Positions 56,205 through 64,000 of a stretch of DNA of 64,000 bases are shown here, one piece after another; positions within the stretch are counted from its first letter, which is position 1, and each line of letters opens with the position of its first letter. Under the pieces are notes generated by a model. The model saw nothing but the letters and a program-made list of their open reading frames with translations. It was not told the DNA's origin and ran no database searches. The stretch comes from DATMRF01 sp035566435. GTDB lineage: Bacteria > Verrucomicrobiota > Verrucomicrobiia > Limisphaerales > UBA8199. The translations under genes were made by a program, and so were the position numbers. The DNA lies in assembly GCA_035566435.1 (NCBI GenBank), contig DATMRF010000105.1, forward strand, positions 265,629 through 329,628, read 5' to 3'.

Positions 56205-56551
56205 CGGCAAAGCATCTGGGAGCTAAACGCAAGGGCGCAAAGGAGCGAGGACGCAAGAGAACCTGCATCCAATCGCTCTTGACCACCGCTGGCCTTCCTC
56301 CCCTTGGCGTCTTTGCCTCTTTGCAGTGCTGTCCCCAAGAATGAAGCAATTCGATCAAGATCCTTCTAATCGTAAGTGTTTGGGTTCTCTGCGCTCATCG
56401 CGGCTCGGCGGTTTATCTGTTCGGCGGATTTGGTTGCGGCTCGACCGCTCTATGCCTTTGCGTTGAGTCCTGCTTCTGGCCATCGTCTCGGCATCTCGGG
56501 AATTTCGCTAGTGCCGCCAGCGGTCAAGCGTTAATCTGCGGGTGGGAACCT
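56205..56551. other. Intergenic region with CGCAAAGG-type repeats
   Basis: No gene is seen. The words AAACGCAAGGGCGCAAAGGA (56225 on) and the inverse CTTGGCGTCTTTGCCTC (56302 on) repeat the pattern found at 140-293. A hairpin of the two orientations is possible. The last 100 bases should hold the promoter of the UroD-type gene. Confidence 0.6.
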
Positions 56552-57994
56552 ATGATCGTCGAGCAACTCTACCAACAACGCCTGAACCGATACGTCACTG
56601 CTATGCGCAACGAAAAGCCGGACCGGGTGCCCATTCGGCCGTTCGTCGCCGAGTTCACCGCCAAATACGCCGGTTACACCTGCCAGGAAGTCGCGCACGA
56701 TTACAACAAAGCGTTCGAAGCGGCCGTCAAAACCGCGAAGGATTTCGACTGGGACGCCGTTGTGCCCAATATGGTCTACGTCTGGACCGGCCTGGCGCAG
56801 GCGGTGGGGCTGCGCTATTACGGTATCCCGGGCATCGGCATTCCGCACACGACCGGGTTTAATTACATCGAGCCGCCTGAGGACCAGGCCTTCATGCGGG
56901 CGGATGAATACGACGCGCTGATCGACGATCCCACGGCGTTCCTGTATGAGACGTGGCTGCCGCGCGTTTCGACTGAGGTCGCCAAGGTCGGCGAGGCCGC
57001 CACCTACCGGAACAATCTCTCGTTCGTCAAGGGCGCGATGGCGATGCTTTCCTATTTCTACGCCTTCGGCCCGCAGATCGCGCGCCTTCGCTCCGAGTGC
57101 GGCGTGGCCTCGGCCATCGCCGGGATTTTCAAGGCGCCGTTCGATATTCTGTCCGACAAGCTGCGGGGCTACGTCGGGCTGACCATGGACATGCACACCC
57201 AGCCGGACAAAGTTCTCAAGGCGTGCGAAGCCCTCATGCCGCACCTGCGTCATGTGGGACTGACCACCGCCGATCCCTCCGGACTCGTCCCCATTGGGTT
57301 CTGGATGCACCGCGGCTGTGTGCCCTTCATCAATCCCAAGCAGTTTCATTCGCACAATTGGCCTACGCTCAAGCCGATTATTGAGGAGTTCTGGAAGCAA
57401 GGCCATCAGACCCTGTTCTACGCCGAGGGCAAATGGAAACACCACCTGGATGCTTTTCGGGAACTGCCCGAGCGCAGCATTGTGTTCCACTGCGATCAGG
57501 ACGACATTTTCCACGTGCACGAAAGCCTGCACGACAAGTTCGCGCTCAGCGGCGGCATCCCCAATGTCATGCTGAGTTTCGGCAAGCTCGAAGAGGTGCG
57601 CGCGTTCTGCCGCCGTGTCATTGAGAAAGTTGCCGGCAACGGCGGTTACATCATGGACGCAAGCGCCATTATGCAGGATGACACGAGCATCGAGAACCTC
57701 CGGGTCATGACCGAGACGGCGCGCGAGTACGGCGCATATCCTGTCGGGACTTTCAAGCAGCCTTCGGCGGAACCTCCGGGCCAAGTGGAGGGGTCGGTCG
57801 CGGATCGGCAGAAGGTGCTGGGAATGGCGGGCAAGCCTGCGTCGCGGGTGCGCCCGGGCGTTTGTTTTTCGTGGGAAGAACGCGTTAAGGAATTGCCGGA
57901 GATCACCGGCAGCCCCGAGCTCATCCGCAAAATCTGGGAGGACATCGACGCCTTCGGGAATATGTACATCTGGCAGTTGCTGCTCAGCTTCTAA
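56552..57994 (+). CDS. UroD/MtaA-family protein, probable corrinoid-linked methyltransferase
   Basis: 480 residues with a UroD-type TIM barrel (VPIRPFVAEFTAKYAGY, FDWDAVVPNMVYVWTGL, VVLSF-type LSFGKLEEVRAFC). It lacks the HemE signature RQAGR and the DILVIAEGLG motif, so it is not a second heme decarboxylase. Such proteins act as methyltransferases in corrinoid-dependent demethylation systems. The window also has a RACo-like activator (29537-31093) and a DUF1638 gene right after it. A corrinoid-binding protein was not found. The substrate is unknown, and the classical Zn-binding His/Cys/Cys pattern was not seen. Confidence 0.8.
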   Translation: MIVEQLYQQRLNRYVTAMRNEKPDRVPIRPFVAEFTAKYAGYTCQEVAHDYNKAFEAAVKTAKDFDWDAVVPNMVYVWTGLAQAVGLRYYGIPGIGIPHTTGFNYIEPPEDQAFMRADEYDALIDDPTAFLYETWLPRVSTEVAKVGEAATYRNNLSFVKGAMAMLSYFYAFGPQIARLRSECGVASAIAGIFKAPFDILSDKLRGYVGLTMDMHTQPDKVLKACEALMPHLRHVGLTTADPSGLVPIGFWMHRGCVPFINPKQFHSHNWPTLKPIIEEFWKQGHQTLFYAEGKWKHHLDAFRELPERSIVFHCDQDDIFHVHESLHDKFALSGGIPNVMLSFGKLEEVRAFCRRVIEKVAGNGGYIMDASAIMQDDTSIENLRVMTETAREYGAYPVGTFKQPSAEPPGQVEGSVADRQKVLGMAGKPASRVRPGVCFSWEERVKELPEITGSPELIRKIWEDIDAFGNMYIWQLLLSF

Positions 57995-57996
57995 CT

Positions 57997-58082
57997 TGTA
58001 GGAGACGACGTAAGGAGTCTCTGATCCAGAGCTCAGAGGTCGGAGTGAAGTTGATCAGGGATTCCTTACGTCGTCGCCTACA
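57997..58082. repeat. Palindromic repeat between convergent genes
   Basis: Arms 57997-58026 and 58053-58082, each 30 bases, match as reverse complements at 27 positions; the loop is 26 bases. The core is GGAGACGACGTAAGGAGTCT. The left arm starts 2 bases after the stop of the UroD-type gene. The right arm contains the last codons (GDDVRNP) and the stop of the DUF1638 gene. One arm recurs at 6653-6682. It could terminate transcription from both sides. Confidence 0.85.
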
Positions 58083-58834
58083 TTTGCGGCCCCTATCACT
58101 TTTTCATCAAAAGTGGCAACCACCTTTTGACCGGGCTGCACGACCAGGAAATCCGAATCCGGCCACTCCCCATCGACCACCTTTTGTAACAGCCTCAGGT
58201 CCCCGGGCAGCGCCTCATACTGCCAGCCCTTCTCAGAACAAATGCGCCGGACCTCCTCGCCCAGTTTGAGGTGCGTGAGGAAATCAAACTCGATCAGCGT
58301 TCCGTGGGAGTAAGCATCGGCCCAGCGGCTCATCTCTTCGAGGAGGTATTTCGCCTGGTCCTCGCCGTACTTCGCCACCCATTGCTCGTAGCTGGCCTTG
58401 AGATTGAGGTTCGCGCTGGCGGGTAAGGAGGCGCCACCCCACATCATCCCTTTGTTCCCGCGGCGTCTGGAGCATTCCAGCCAGCCTGAGGTGTAGTAGT
58501 AGGTCCCGGGCCGTTCCGAAAAACACTGCTGGTAGCGCTCCTTCGAGCCGAGGAAAAAAGTGATGCAATCATGCGCGCGCTGGATGACCAACCGGGCGCG
58601 CCCTGCGGTCAGGCCCACGAGAATGTTGCTGCAGAGCCCATAGCCGAGCAGGATGGCGTCGTACTTCGCAGCGGCCACAGCATCGATGTGGTTCTGGATA
58701 TCGTCGCGACCCGCCGCCGGTGTGTCGTGATGGCCTTGCGTCAGAAACTCCAAATCGACCAAGTGCGGCGAGCGCGCTGCCGTGTAATAGAGTTCGCGCG
58801 CGGCGATCTCGCACGCGATGACTTTGAGGAACAT
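58055..58834 (-). CDS. DUF1638 protein
   Basis: 259 residues from the ATG at 58834 (MFLKVIACEIAARELYYTA). Matches the DUF1638 family: CEIAARELYY, AILLGYGLCSNILVGLTA, QRAHDCITFFLGSKERYQQCF, YYYTSGWLECS. Members often sit beside UroD-type and corrinoid genes, as here, though the biochemical role is unknown. The last seven residues and stop are encoded by the palindrome arm, so the C-terminus may have been altered by the repeat's arrival. Upstream at about 58840-58880 is a CGTTGAAACGTTGAA-type repeat. Confidence 0.88.
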   Translation of the reverse strand: MFLKVIACEIAARELYYTAARSPHLVDLEFLTQGHHDTPAAGRDDIQNHIDAVAAAKYDAILLGYGLCSNILVGLTAGRARLVIQRAHDCITFFLGSKERYQQCFSERPGTYYYTSGWLECSRRRGNKGMMWGGASLPASANLNLKASYEQWVAKYGEDQAKYLLEEMSRWADAYSHGTLIEFDFLTHLKLGEEVRRICSEKGWQYEALPGDLRLLQKVVDGEWPDSDFLVVQPGQKVVATFDEKVIGAANVGDDVRNP

Positions 58835-58913
58835 GGGGGGGCGTTGAAACGTTGAATGGTGAAAACGTTCGAACGTTGAGGCGCTGGCCTGATTCCGCTC
58901 CGCAGGCCTCGGC

Positions 58914-59672
58914 TCAATCCCGCTTCGCGGCCCAGTTAATGGCCTGCCGCAGAACCTGGCGGAAGCTCGGATTTTCGTACGCAAAGTGGTCGTGGCCGGA
59001 TTGCATATAGGCCACCCGCGCGTTTTCGTAAGTCTTGGCCCACGCGACCACGTGGTTGCTTTCGGGTTCCTCAGTGGTCAGCAGAGGATGAACGTCCCTG
59101 GCCACATCGAACCATTTGTAGGTCTCATCGTGGATCTCATAATCCTTCACGCCTTTCGTGATCGAATGGGCAGGATCGGTCACGTGGAGGGTGAAATGCA
59201 TCCCGTGCTTGTAGGCCGAGCGCGCTTTTTCCACGCCGTTCACGACCGTCTTCTCGAGATAGTACTTGGCGCCAATGATTTTCTCGTACTCGGGCCAGTT
59301 CTGGTAATCTGCGATCGCATGGTGCAGCACCACCAGCCCTTTGCCGTCCTTGAGGCGCGCCACCAAATCCGCCTTCGCCTCGTCCGTGATTTCCTGGTGC
59401 ATGTCGTAAAACACCAGCACGTCATAGTCTTTGGCCGCGTCGGCTTTGAAAAGGGCCTGGGCGTTGGGATGCTCAACGGCTTTGTAAGTGATGTCGGGAT
59501 TGTCCTTGAAGACCTGGAAAAACGGCTCTTGTTCGAAGTCGTGCCCGCCTGTTATCACCAGGATGCGGACTTTTCCCGAAGGTCCTCCAGCCACGTCAGC
59601 GGCGAGTAAGGAGAGGGGAAAAAGCACCAGTGAAAAGAACCCAAACGCGCACAGAGCACCAATCGTTTTCAT
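58914..59672 (-). CDS. Secreted ThuA-like protein
   Basis: 252 residues with a signal peptide (about 1-25). The domain matches ThuA (trehalose utilisation, class I glutamine amidotransferase-like fold): VRILVITGGHDFEQEPFFQVF, YDVLVFYDMHQEITDEAKADLVARLKDGKGLVVLHHAIADY, KHGMHFTLHVTDPAHSITKG, HPLLTTEEPESNHVVAWAKTY and YMQSGHDHFAYENPSFRQVL. It is common in planctomycete and verrucomicrobial sugar-degradation clusters. It is divergent from the Gfo/Idh/MocA gene 148 bases away. Confidence 0.93.
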   Translation of the reverse strand: MKTIGALCAFGFFSLVLFPLSLLAADVAGGPSGKVRILVITGGHDFEQEPFFQVFKDNPDITYKAVEHPNAQALFKADAAKDYDVLVFYDMHQEITDEAKADLVARLKDGKGLVVLHHAIADYQNWPEYEKIIGAKYYLEKTVVNGVEKARSAYKHGMHFTLHVTDPAHSITKGVKDYEIHDETYKWFDVARDVHPLLTTEEPESNHVVAWAKTYENARVAYMQSGHDHFAYENPSFRQVLRQAINWAAKRD

Positions 59673-59820
59673 GAGACTGGTTGTAACATAAGCGAAAGGC
59701 CCGCCAAAGCGTTTTTTGTTTCACTTTTTAAGCTTCCGCTTATCCGCCGGTTGTGCCACGCTGGCAACGCAGCATGCGGCTGTGTGGCGCATTTGAAGGC
59801 ATCCTGAACGTGATTCTGCT

Positions 59821-61206
59821 ATGAACCCAACCCTCCCCAATCGTCGGCATTTTCTAAAACGCACCGTGGGTTTGACGCTTTCCGCGGCCGCTTTTCCTTC
59901 ACTGGTTCCCGCCTCGGCCCTGGGGCGGGATGGCGCTGTCGCCCCGAGCAATCGAATCGCGGTTGGCTGCATCGGCCTGGGTCCGCAGGGGCAGGGGGAT
60001 ATGAGCAACTTCCTCAACCAGAGAGATGCTCAAGTGGTGGCGGTGTGCGACGTCAAAACCGACCAACTTGAACAGGCGCGCACGGCTGTTAATCGTCGAT
60101 ATCAGAACAATGCCTGTGCTGCCTATGGGGATTTCCGCCAGTTGGTCGCTCGCAAAGATATCGATGCCTGCCTGATCGCGACTCCCGACCACTGGCACGT
60201 CCTCACGGCCTTGGCTGCGGTCCGCGCCGGAAAGGATGTGTACCTCGAAAAGCCGCTCGCTCCGACCCTCACCGAAGGCTGGACTTTGCGCCAGGAGATC
60301 CATCGGCATAAATGCGTGTTCCAATTCGGCACGCAGCAACGGTCCGGACGGCTCTTCCGCCTCGCGTGCGAACTGGTCCGAAACGGGCGGATCGGAAAAC
60401 TGAAGCATATCAACGTGTGGGCACCCGGCAGCGCGCCGGGCGGGCCGACCAACCTCGTTCCGGTTCCACCGGGGCTCGATTATAACTTCTGGCTCGGCCC
60501 CGCCGCCTTCAAGCTCTGCACCCAGGACCTCTGCTCGGCCGACGGCAACAGGAAGACCTGGTGGTACGAATCCGCCTACAGCCTGGGCTTCATTGCGGGC
60601 TGGGGCATCCATCCACTCGATATCGCCGTTTGGGGCGCCGACTTGTTTGCCGGCCCGATCGAAGTCGAAGGGCGTGGGACCTTTCACTCCGAAGGAGCTT
60701 GCGATAGTGCGACAATTTGGAACATCGATTTGAAGTTCGCCGGGGAAATCACCATGAAGTTTGTCGGTGTCCCCAACGGCGGCAACCAGGGTCTCGCCAC
60801 CTGCGATCCCTGGCCGCAACAGGACGAATGGAAGCAACGCTACCGGCGCATCACCAGCCACGGCACCGCGTTCGAAGGCACGGATGGCTGGGTCCATATC
60901 GACCGCGACGGCATCAATCCGCAGCCAGAAAATTTGATCGACGAGAAACCAGAGACTTTCAAAGTTCAGCTCACGAGAAGCCCCGACCACGTCCGCAATT
61001 TCCTGGATTGCGTGACGACCCGCGCTAAGACCGTCTCGCCCATTGAGGAAGCCGTGCGTTCCGATACTCTGTGCCATCTGAGCGAAGCCTCCATCCGCCT
61101 TAATCGCAAGGTCACCTGGGACCCGAAAAAGGAACGTTTCATCGATGATGAAGCAGCCAACCTGCGGCTGGCAGCCCGAACCATGCGTGCCCCTTGGCAC
61201 TTGTAG
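59821..61206 (+). CDS. Gfo/Idh/MocA-family oxidoreductase with twin-arginine signal
   Basis: 461 residues. The leader NRRHFLKRTVGLTLSAAAFP is a twin-arginine signal, so the enzyme is exported folded with its cofactor. The Rossmann fold begins RIAVGCIGLGPQGQGDM; the conserved EKP motif is in YLEKPLAPTLTEG. The substrate region includes HPLDIAVWGAD. It probably oxidises or reduces a sugar or glycoside with NAD(P). In Verrucomicrobiota such genes often pair with DUF1080 or ThuA proteins, and a ThuA gene is divergent here. Confidence 0.92.
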   Translation: MNPTLPNRRHFLKRTVGLTLSAAAFPSLVPASALGRDGAVAPSNRIAVGCIGLGPQGQGDMSNFLNQRDAQVVAVCDVKTDQLEQARTAVNRRYQNNACAAYGDFRQLVARKDIDACLIATPDHWHVLTALAAVRAGKDVYLEKPLAPTLTEGWTLRQEIHRHKCVFQFGTQQRSGRLFRLACELVRNGRIGKLKHINVWAPGSAPGGPTNLVPVPPGLDYNFWLGPAAFKLCTQDLCSADGNRKTWWYESAYSLGFIAGWGIHPLDIAVWGADLFAGPIEVEGRGTFHSEGACDSATIWNIDLKFAGEITMKFVGVPNGGNQGLATCDPWPQQDEWKQRYRRITSHGTAFEGTDGWVHIDRDGINPQPENLIDEKPETFKVQLTRSPDHVRNFLDCVTTRAKTVSPIEEAVRSDTLCHLSEASIRLNRKVTWDPKKERFIDDEAANLRLAARTMRAPWHL

Positions 61207-61284
61207 GGAATTGCCGCAAAAGAGCACAAAGGTCGCAAAACCTTTAATTCCAGTTTGTTGCGTCCAGTTCACTTTCCCGTTTAA

Positions 61285-63600
61285 ATGCCGCGCATGATGC
61301 GTTGGGTTCTTCTCCTTTCTGTCGTTCTTGGGTTTGTCGCGGAGGCCGCTGAGCCGCCAGTCATCCCGGTCGGCTTGGATGCATACCGTCAGTGGGAGCG
61401 GTGGCCGTATCAGCGGATTGGCGCCCGCGCCTACATGCGCAGCACTTACGATCGCCGCGGCGCCAACGAAGGCGCTGACGCGAGCCATTTCCTTTACCAG
61501 CTCGCTGACGACAAGAACGTGACGCTGGATGTGCAGGGGCCCGGCATCCTTTATTTCGTTCGCTACAACCACTGGCACGGCAGCCCGTGGCACTACGAGG
61601 TTGACGGGACTGATCATCTTATTCAGGAAACCAGCACCGCCAATCCGCTAAAGCCGGCGCCCAATTCAGTGTTCCTGCCGGAAAGGCCCTTTCCGAATCC
61701 GCTCACCTGGACATGGTCATTGACCAAAGGCGCTGATTTGTCGTGGGTGCCGATTCCGTTCGACAAATCCTTCCGCATGGCCTACTCCCGCACGCATTAC
61801 GGAACCGGCTACTACATCTACCAGCAATATGTGCCGGGAGCGAAGTTGTCTCGGTCCATCCGGTCCTGGAATGAAAACACCAAACCCGACCACAACGTTC
61901 TCGACCTGATAACGCGCTCAGGCACGGACCTTGTCCCCGCTGCCGACTCCTCGGCCGGACGCAAACTGCACATTCGGCAATTGGCCGGTGATGTGGTGCT
62001 CTCCAAAGGAATAACCTCAAACCTCGTAGAGTTGACCGAAGCCCCCTCAATGTTGCGAGTGCTCCAGTTTTCCGTCTCCCGGGAAAAGGCACTCAATTTC
62101 GGCCATGCCCGGCTGCGGATCACGTGGGACAATTCACCGAAACCATCCGTTGAGGCGCCCATCGCGCTGTTCTTCGGCGCGGGTACCCTCTACAACCGCA
62201 GCAACCGCGAATACCTCGTCAAAGCCTTCCCGGTGAACGTCCGTTTCGACACACAAACCGTTCAGCTTGCCTGCTACTTTCCCATGCCCTTCTTCGAATC
62301 GGCGCGTATCGAGTTGATTAATGATGGCGAGAGTTCCATCGCCGTTCACTGGTCCCTTCGCTATGTGCCTTTCGATGTATCGACGCGGGGACGGCCACGT
62401 CCCCGTGGGCCAAAGCTCGAGCGAGATGGTAATGAGACCTGGCCGTCCCCGCCGCGGCTCGACACGTTTTCGCGTGACCTCTTAGCTCAAGTCGGTTACT
62501 TCCACGCGACCTTTCGTGACCATCCCAGTCCTGAACCCGGAAAGGACCTGGTGCTGCTCGATACGCGCGAGACTGAAGGCGGTGGAGATTGGTCAGGCCA
62601 ATTCATCGGCACTTCTTTCATTTTTTCGGACCGGGCCATCCTCACCACGCTTGAGGGCGATCCTCGCTTTTTCTTTGACGACAGCCAGACACCGCAAGGG
62701 CAGGGGACCGGAACGGAGGAATGGGGCGGCGGCGGGGACTATTGGGGCGGTCAGAACATGACGCTGCCCTTTGCCGGGCATCCCACTGGGGCCCGGAACG
62801 CCAAGGAAGCAGCTTGCGATGAAGACAAAATCGAGTCCGCCTACCGCTTCCTGCTGGCCGACCTGATGCCCTTCGGCAAAAACGCGGTGATCCGGCTCGA
62901 GCACGGCGGTCAGAATGAGTCGACCGAGCATTACCAAACCGTTACGTATTGGTATGGCCTGAATCGGCCGTCCCTCATCAAAACCGATGAGTTGAAACTT
63001 GGGAGCACTGCCAGCGAGCAGGCCCACGACTACGTGTCGCCCAAGGCTTCCGCGCCTTACGAACTCAGCTCTCGCTATGAATGGGGCGTCGATACCCTGA
63101 AAGGCAAAGAAATTTACCCGGCCGAAACAGACACCGGACGGAAGACCACAGGCATCTCGGAGTTTAACCTCAAGCTAACGCCAGAGAACCGTGGCGTCCT
63201 GCTGCGTCGCAAGCTCGATTACCAGTTCCCGAATCAGCGCGCGGAGGTTTCTGTGGCCACGGTGAAGCACGGGCGCGTTGACGGCAAATTCAAACCTGCG
63301 GGTGTGTGGTACCTGGCGGGCAGCAGCACGTGCGTCTATTCCAATCCCAAGGATGAGTTGGGTGCCGCCCAGCATATCGCCCAGACCTCGAATCGCCGTT
63401 TCCGCGACGACGAGTTCCTGCTGCCCCGGCCCCTGACTACCGGCCTTTCCGAAATCCGGGTGCGCATCAAATCCGCGCCCGTCGCAATCCCGCTCTTCCC
63501 AGGCGCGCCGCTGCCGGAACTTGCGTGGACTGAGCTGCGGTATGACGCGTATTGTTTTGTGATGCCGGACGTTTCGGGCAGCACCGGTCGAAAGAATTGA
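61285..63600 (+). CDS. Secreted GH172 (DUF2961) glycoside hydrolase
   Basis: 771 residues; signal peptide up to about residue 22 (an ATG at 61297 is an alternative). Matches DUF2961, now GH172: QRIGARAYMRSTYDRRGANEGADASHFLY, LDVQGPGILYFVRYNHWHGSPWHYEVDG, RDLLAQVGYFHATFRDHPS, DFFFDDSQ-like RFFFDDSQTPQGQGTGTEEWGGGGDYW. Known members act on difructose or arabinofuranose glycosides. Residues about 366-392 (TRGRPRPRGP ... WPSPPRL) are a Pro/Arg-rich insertion, encoded by an inverted pair of the GC palindrome. It lies at a domain boundary of the twin jelly-roll fold. Confidence 0.9.
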   Translation: MPRMMRWVLLLSVVLGFVAEAAEPPVIPVGLDAYRQWERWPYQRIGARAYMRSTYDRRGANEGADASHFLYQLADDKNVTLDVQGPGILYFVRYNHWHGSPWHYEVDGTDHLIQETSTANPLKPAPNSVFLPERPFPNPLTWTWSLTKGADLSWVPIPFDKSFRMAYSRTHYGTGYYIYQQYVPGAKLSRSIRSWNENTKPDHNVLDLITRSGTDLVPAADSSAGRKLHIRQLAGDVVLSKGITSNLVELTEAPSMLRVLQFSVSREKALNFGHARLRITWDNSPKPSVEAPIALFFGAGTLYNRSNREYLVKAFPVNVRFDTQTVQLACYFPMPFFESARIELINDGESSIAVHWSLRYVPFDVSTRGRPRPRGPKLERDGNETWPSPPRLDTFSRDLLAQVGYFHATFRDHPSPEPGKDLVLLDTRETEGGGDWSGQFIGTSFIFSDRAILTTLEGDPRFFFDDSQTPQGQGTGTEEWGGGGDYWGGQNMTLPFAGHPTGARNAKEAACDEDKIESAYRFLLADLMPFGKNAVIRLEHGGQNESTEHYQTVTYWYGLNRPSLIKTDELKLGSTASEQAHDYVSPKASAPYELSSRYEWGVDTLKGKEIYPAETDTGRKTTGISEFNLKLTPENRGVLLRRKLDYQFPNQRAEVSVATVKHGRVDGKFKPAGVWYLAGSSTCVYSNPKDELGAAQHIAQTSNRRFRDDEFLLPRPLTTGLSEIRVRIKSAPVAIPLFPGAPLPELAWTELRYDAYCFVMPDVSGSTGRKN
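62385..62453. repeat. Dispersed GC palindrome inside the GH172 gene
   Basis: The left arm (62385-62404) ends in GGGGACGGCCACGTCCCC; the right arm (about 62438-62453) is its reverse complement with one or two changes. Together they form a hairpin like that at 17854-17927. It is in frame and adds no stop. Confidence 0.7.
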
Positions 63601-63799
63601 CCGCGGATCTCGCGGATCTCGCGGATAGCCCGAGCGAGATCCCTGTCGTCCATGCAATGGCTGGTTTAAGCTCTTCGGTTTTGGCCTTACTCCGCTACTT
63701 TGTCTGCGCTCGGCTCGGTTCGCCTGCCGGTAGGATTTCCTCCCCGTCAACCTGCGAAGCGCGACCCTCGCCGGACCCTTCTTGCCCCTTGTCACTTAG

Positions 63800-63860
63800 G
63801 TAACAGGTTTTGCGGCCCTATAATAGAGTGAGAGCACTGCTATAATTATAAAAAACCCAA
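63800..63860. repeat. 61-base direct repeat, copy 1
   Basis: Starts GTAACAGGTTTTGCGGCCCT and ends AAAAAACCCAA. It is about 70 percent identical to copy 2. It contains CTATAATAG, a TATAAT-like word. The repeat period is 138 bases. The family is not recognised. Confidence 0.7.
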
Positions 63861-63937
63861 TTGACCTGGATCCCCTCCCTTCGGGGTCCGACTTTCCTGG
63901 CCCGTGTCCGGCGCCCCGCTCCCCGCCTCTCGTTCCT

Positions 63938-63997
63938 GTAACACGTTTTGTGGCCCTATATAGGGTGACAACACTACTCTCAATATGAAAAACCCAA
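63938..63997. repeat. 61-base direct repeat, copy 2
   Basis: Starts GTAACACGTTTTGTGGCCCT. It holds the perfect palindrome CCCTATATAGGG, whose place in copy 1 is taken by a less perfect form. More copies may lie beyond the window end. Confidence 0.7.
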
Positions 63998-64000
63998 CCC

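Larger units (their letters stand above)
63601..64000. other. Intergenic end of window with tandem and direct repeats
   Basis: No gene is supported. At 63602-63627 the 9-mer CGCGGATCT repeats three times. At 63800-63860 and 63938-63997 two copies of a 61-base unit occur (see the separate entries). Between them is a GGATCCCC...GGGGTCC-type inverted repeat with a TTCG loop. Confidence 0.6.

Noticed and set aside
59899..61617. 572-codon minus-strand frame opposite the Gfo/Idh/MocA gene
   Set aside because: The plus-strand gene has a twin-arginine signal and a Rossmann fold; the other frame is a shadow.
63800..64000. CRISPR array
   Set aside because: The units are 61 bases with a 77-base spacer and only about 70 percent identity; no cas gene is present.

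Overview
The window is a GC-rich bacterial chromosome segment, dense with genes on both strands. Gene content points to Verrucomicrobiota, probably a Limisphaerales/Pedosphaera-like soil or freshwater lineage. The evidence is a DUF1800/DUF1501 pair, a DUF1080 protein, GH97, GH28 and GH172 sugar enzymes, a Gfo/Idh/MocA oxidoreductase with a twin-arginine signal, a ThuA-like protein, a pseudopilin-like head domain on a membrane protein, and many short dispersed palindromes between and inside genes. This assignment is inferred from gene content, not from a marker-gene search. No rRNA, tRNA, CRISPR array, prophage or classical insertion sequence was seen.

Layout. 0-6.6 kb: the end of a zinc-ribbon protein, then glutamate synthase gltB-gltD. 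6.8-10.1 kb: a secreted MetX-like hydrolase, then a leftward three-gene ECF sigma operon whose genes overlap by 4 bp. 10.2-14.9 kb: a GH97 alpha-galactosidase candidate, a CII-like regulator, a hexose-6-phosphate mutarotase and a xylose-isomerase-like protein. 15-23.6 kb: dnaG, a serine hydrolase, 3-methyladenine DNA glycosylase, a DUF2959 lipoprotein, RNase R and a DUF1080-PHP-like fusion. 23.9-29.0 kb: the late heme pathway hemE-hemN-hemG(Y)-hemH, followed by a FeoA-like protein with a possible FNR-type box and a RACo-type corrinoid activator. 31-41 kb: a secreted propeller protein, RluD-type pseudouridine synthase, zinc alcohol dehydrogenase, TPR protein, YjbQ, an FG-GAP propeller protein and a frameshifted GH28 pectinase-like gene.

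41.4-46.0 kb holds the most unusual locus. A GalU-like nucleotidyltransferase, a small zinc-ribbon-like protein and a 1146-residue protein lie in one tight operon. The large protein joins a fucokinase-type GHMP kinase to a eukaryotic-type UDPGP pyrophosphorylase, in the opposite domain order to the known bifunctional fucokinase/pyrophosphorylase FKP. One polypeptide could take a free sugar to a nucleotide sugar.

46.1-64 kb: a REP-associated tyrosine transposase bracketed by its own REP-like inverted repeats, two overlapping SPFH genes, a giant threefold-duplicated beta-helix surface protein with a frameshift at a C5 run, a DUF1800/DUF1501 pair with a membrane protein, a UroD-type methyltransferase candidate facing a DUF1638 gene across a 30-bp-arm palindrome, then ThuA, Gfo/Idh/MocA and GH172 genes. 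The window ends in two copies of an unidentified 61-bp direct repeat. Several dispersed repeats have entered coding sequences and now supply in-frame residues or stop codons.
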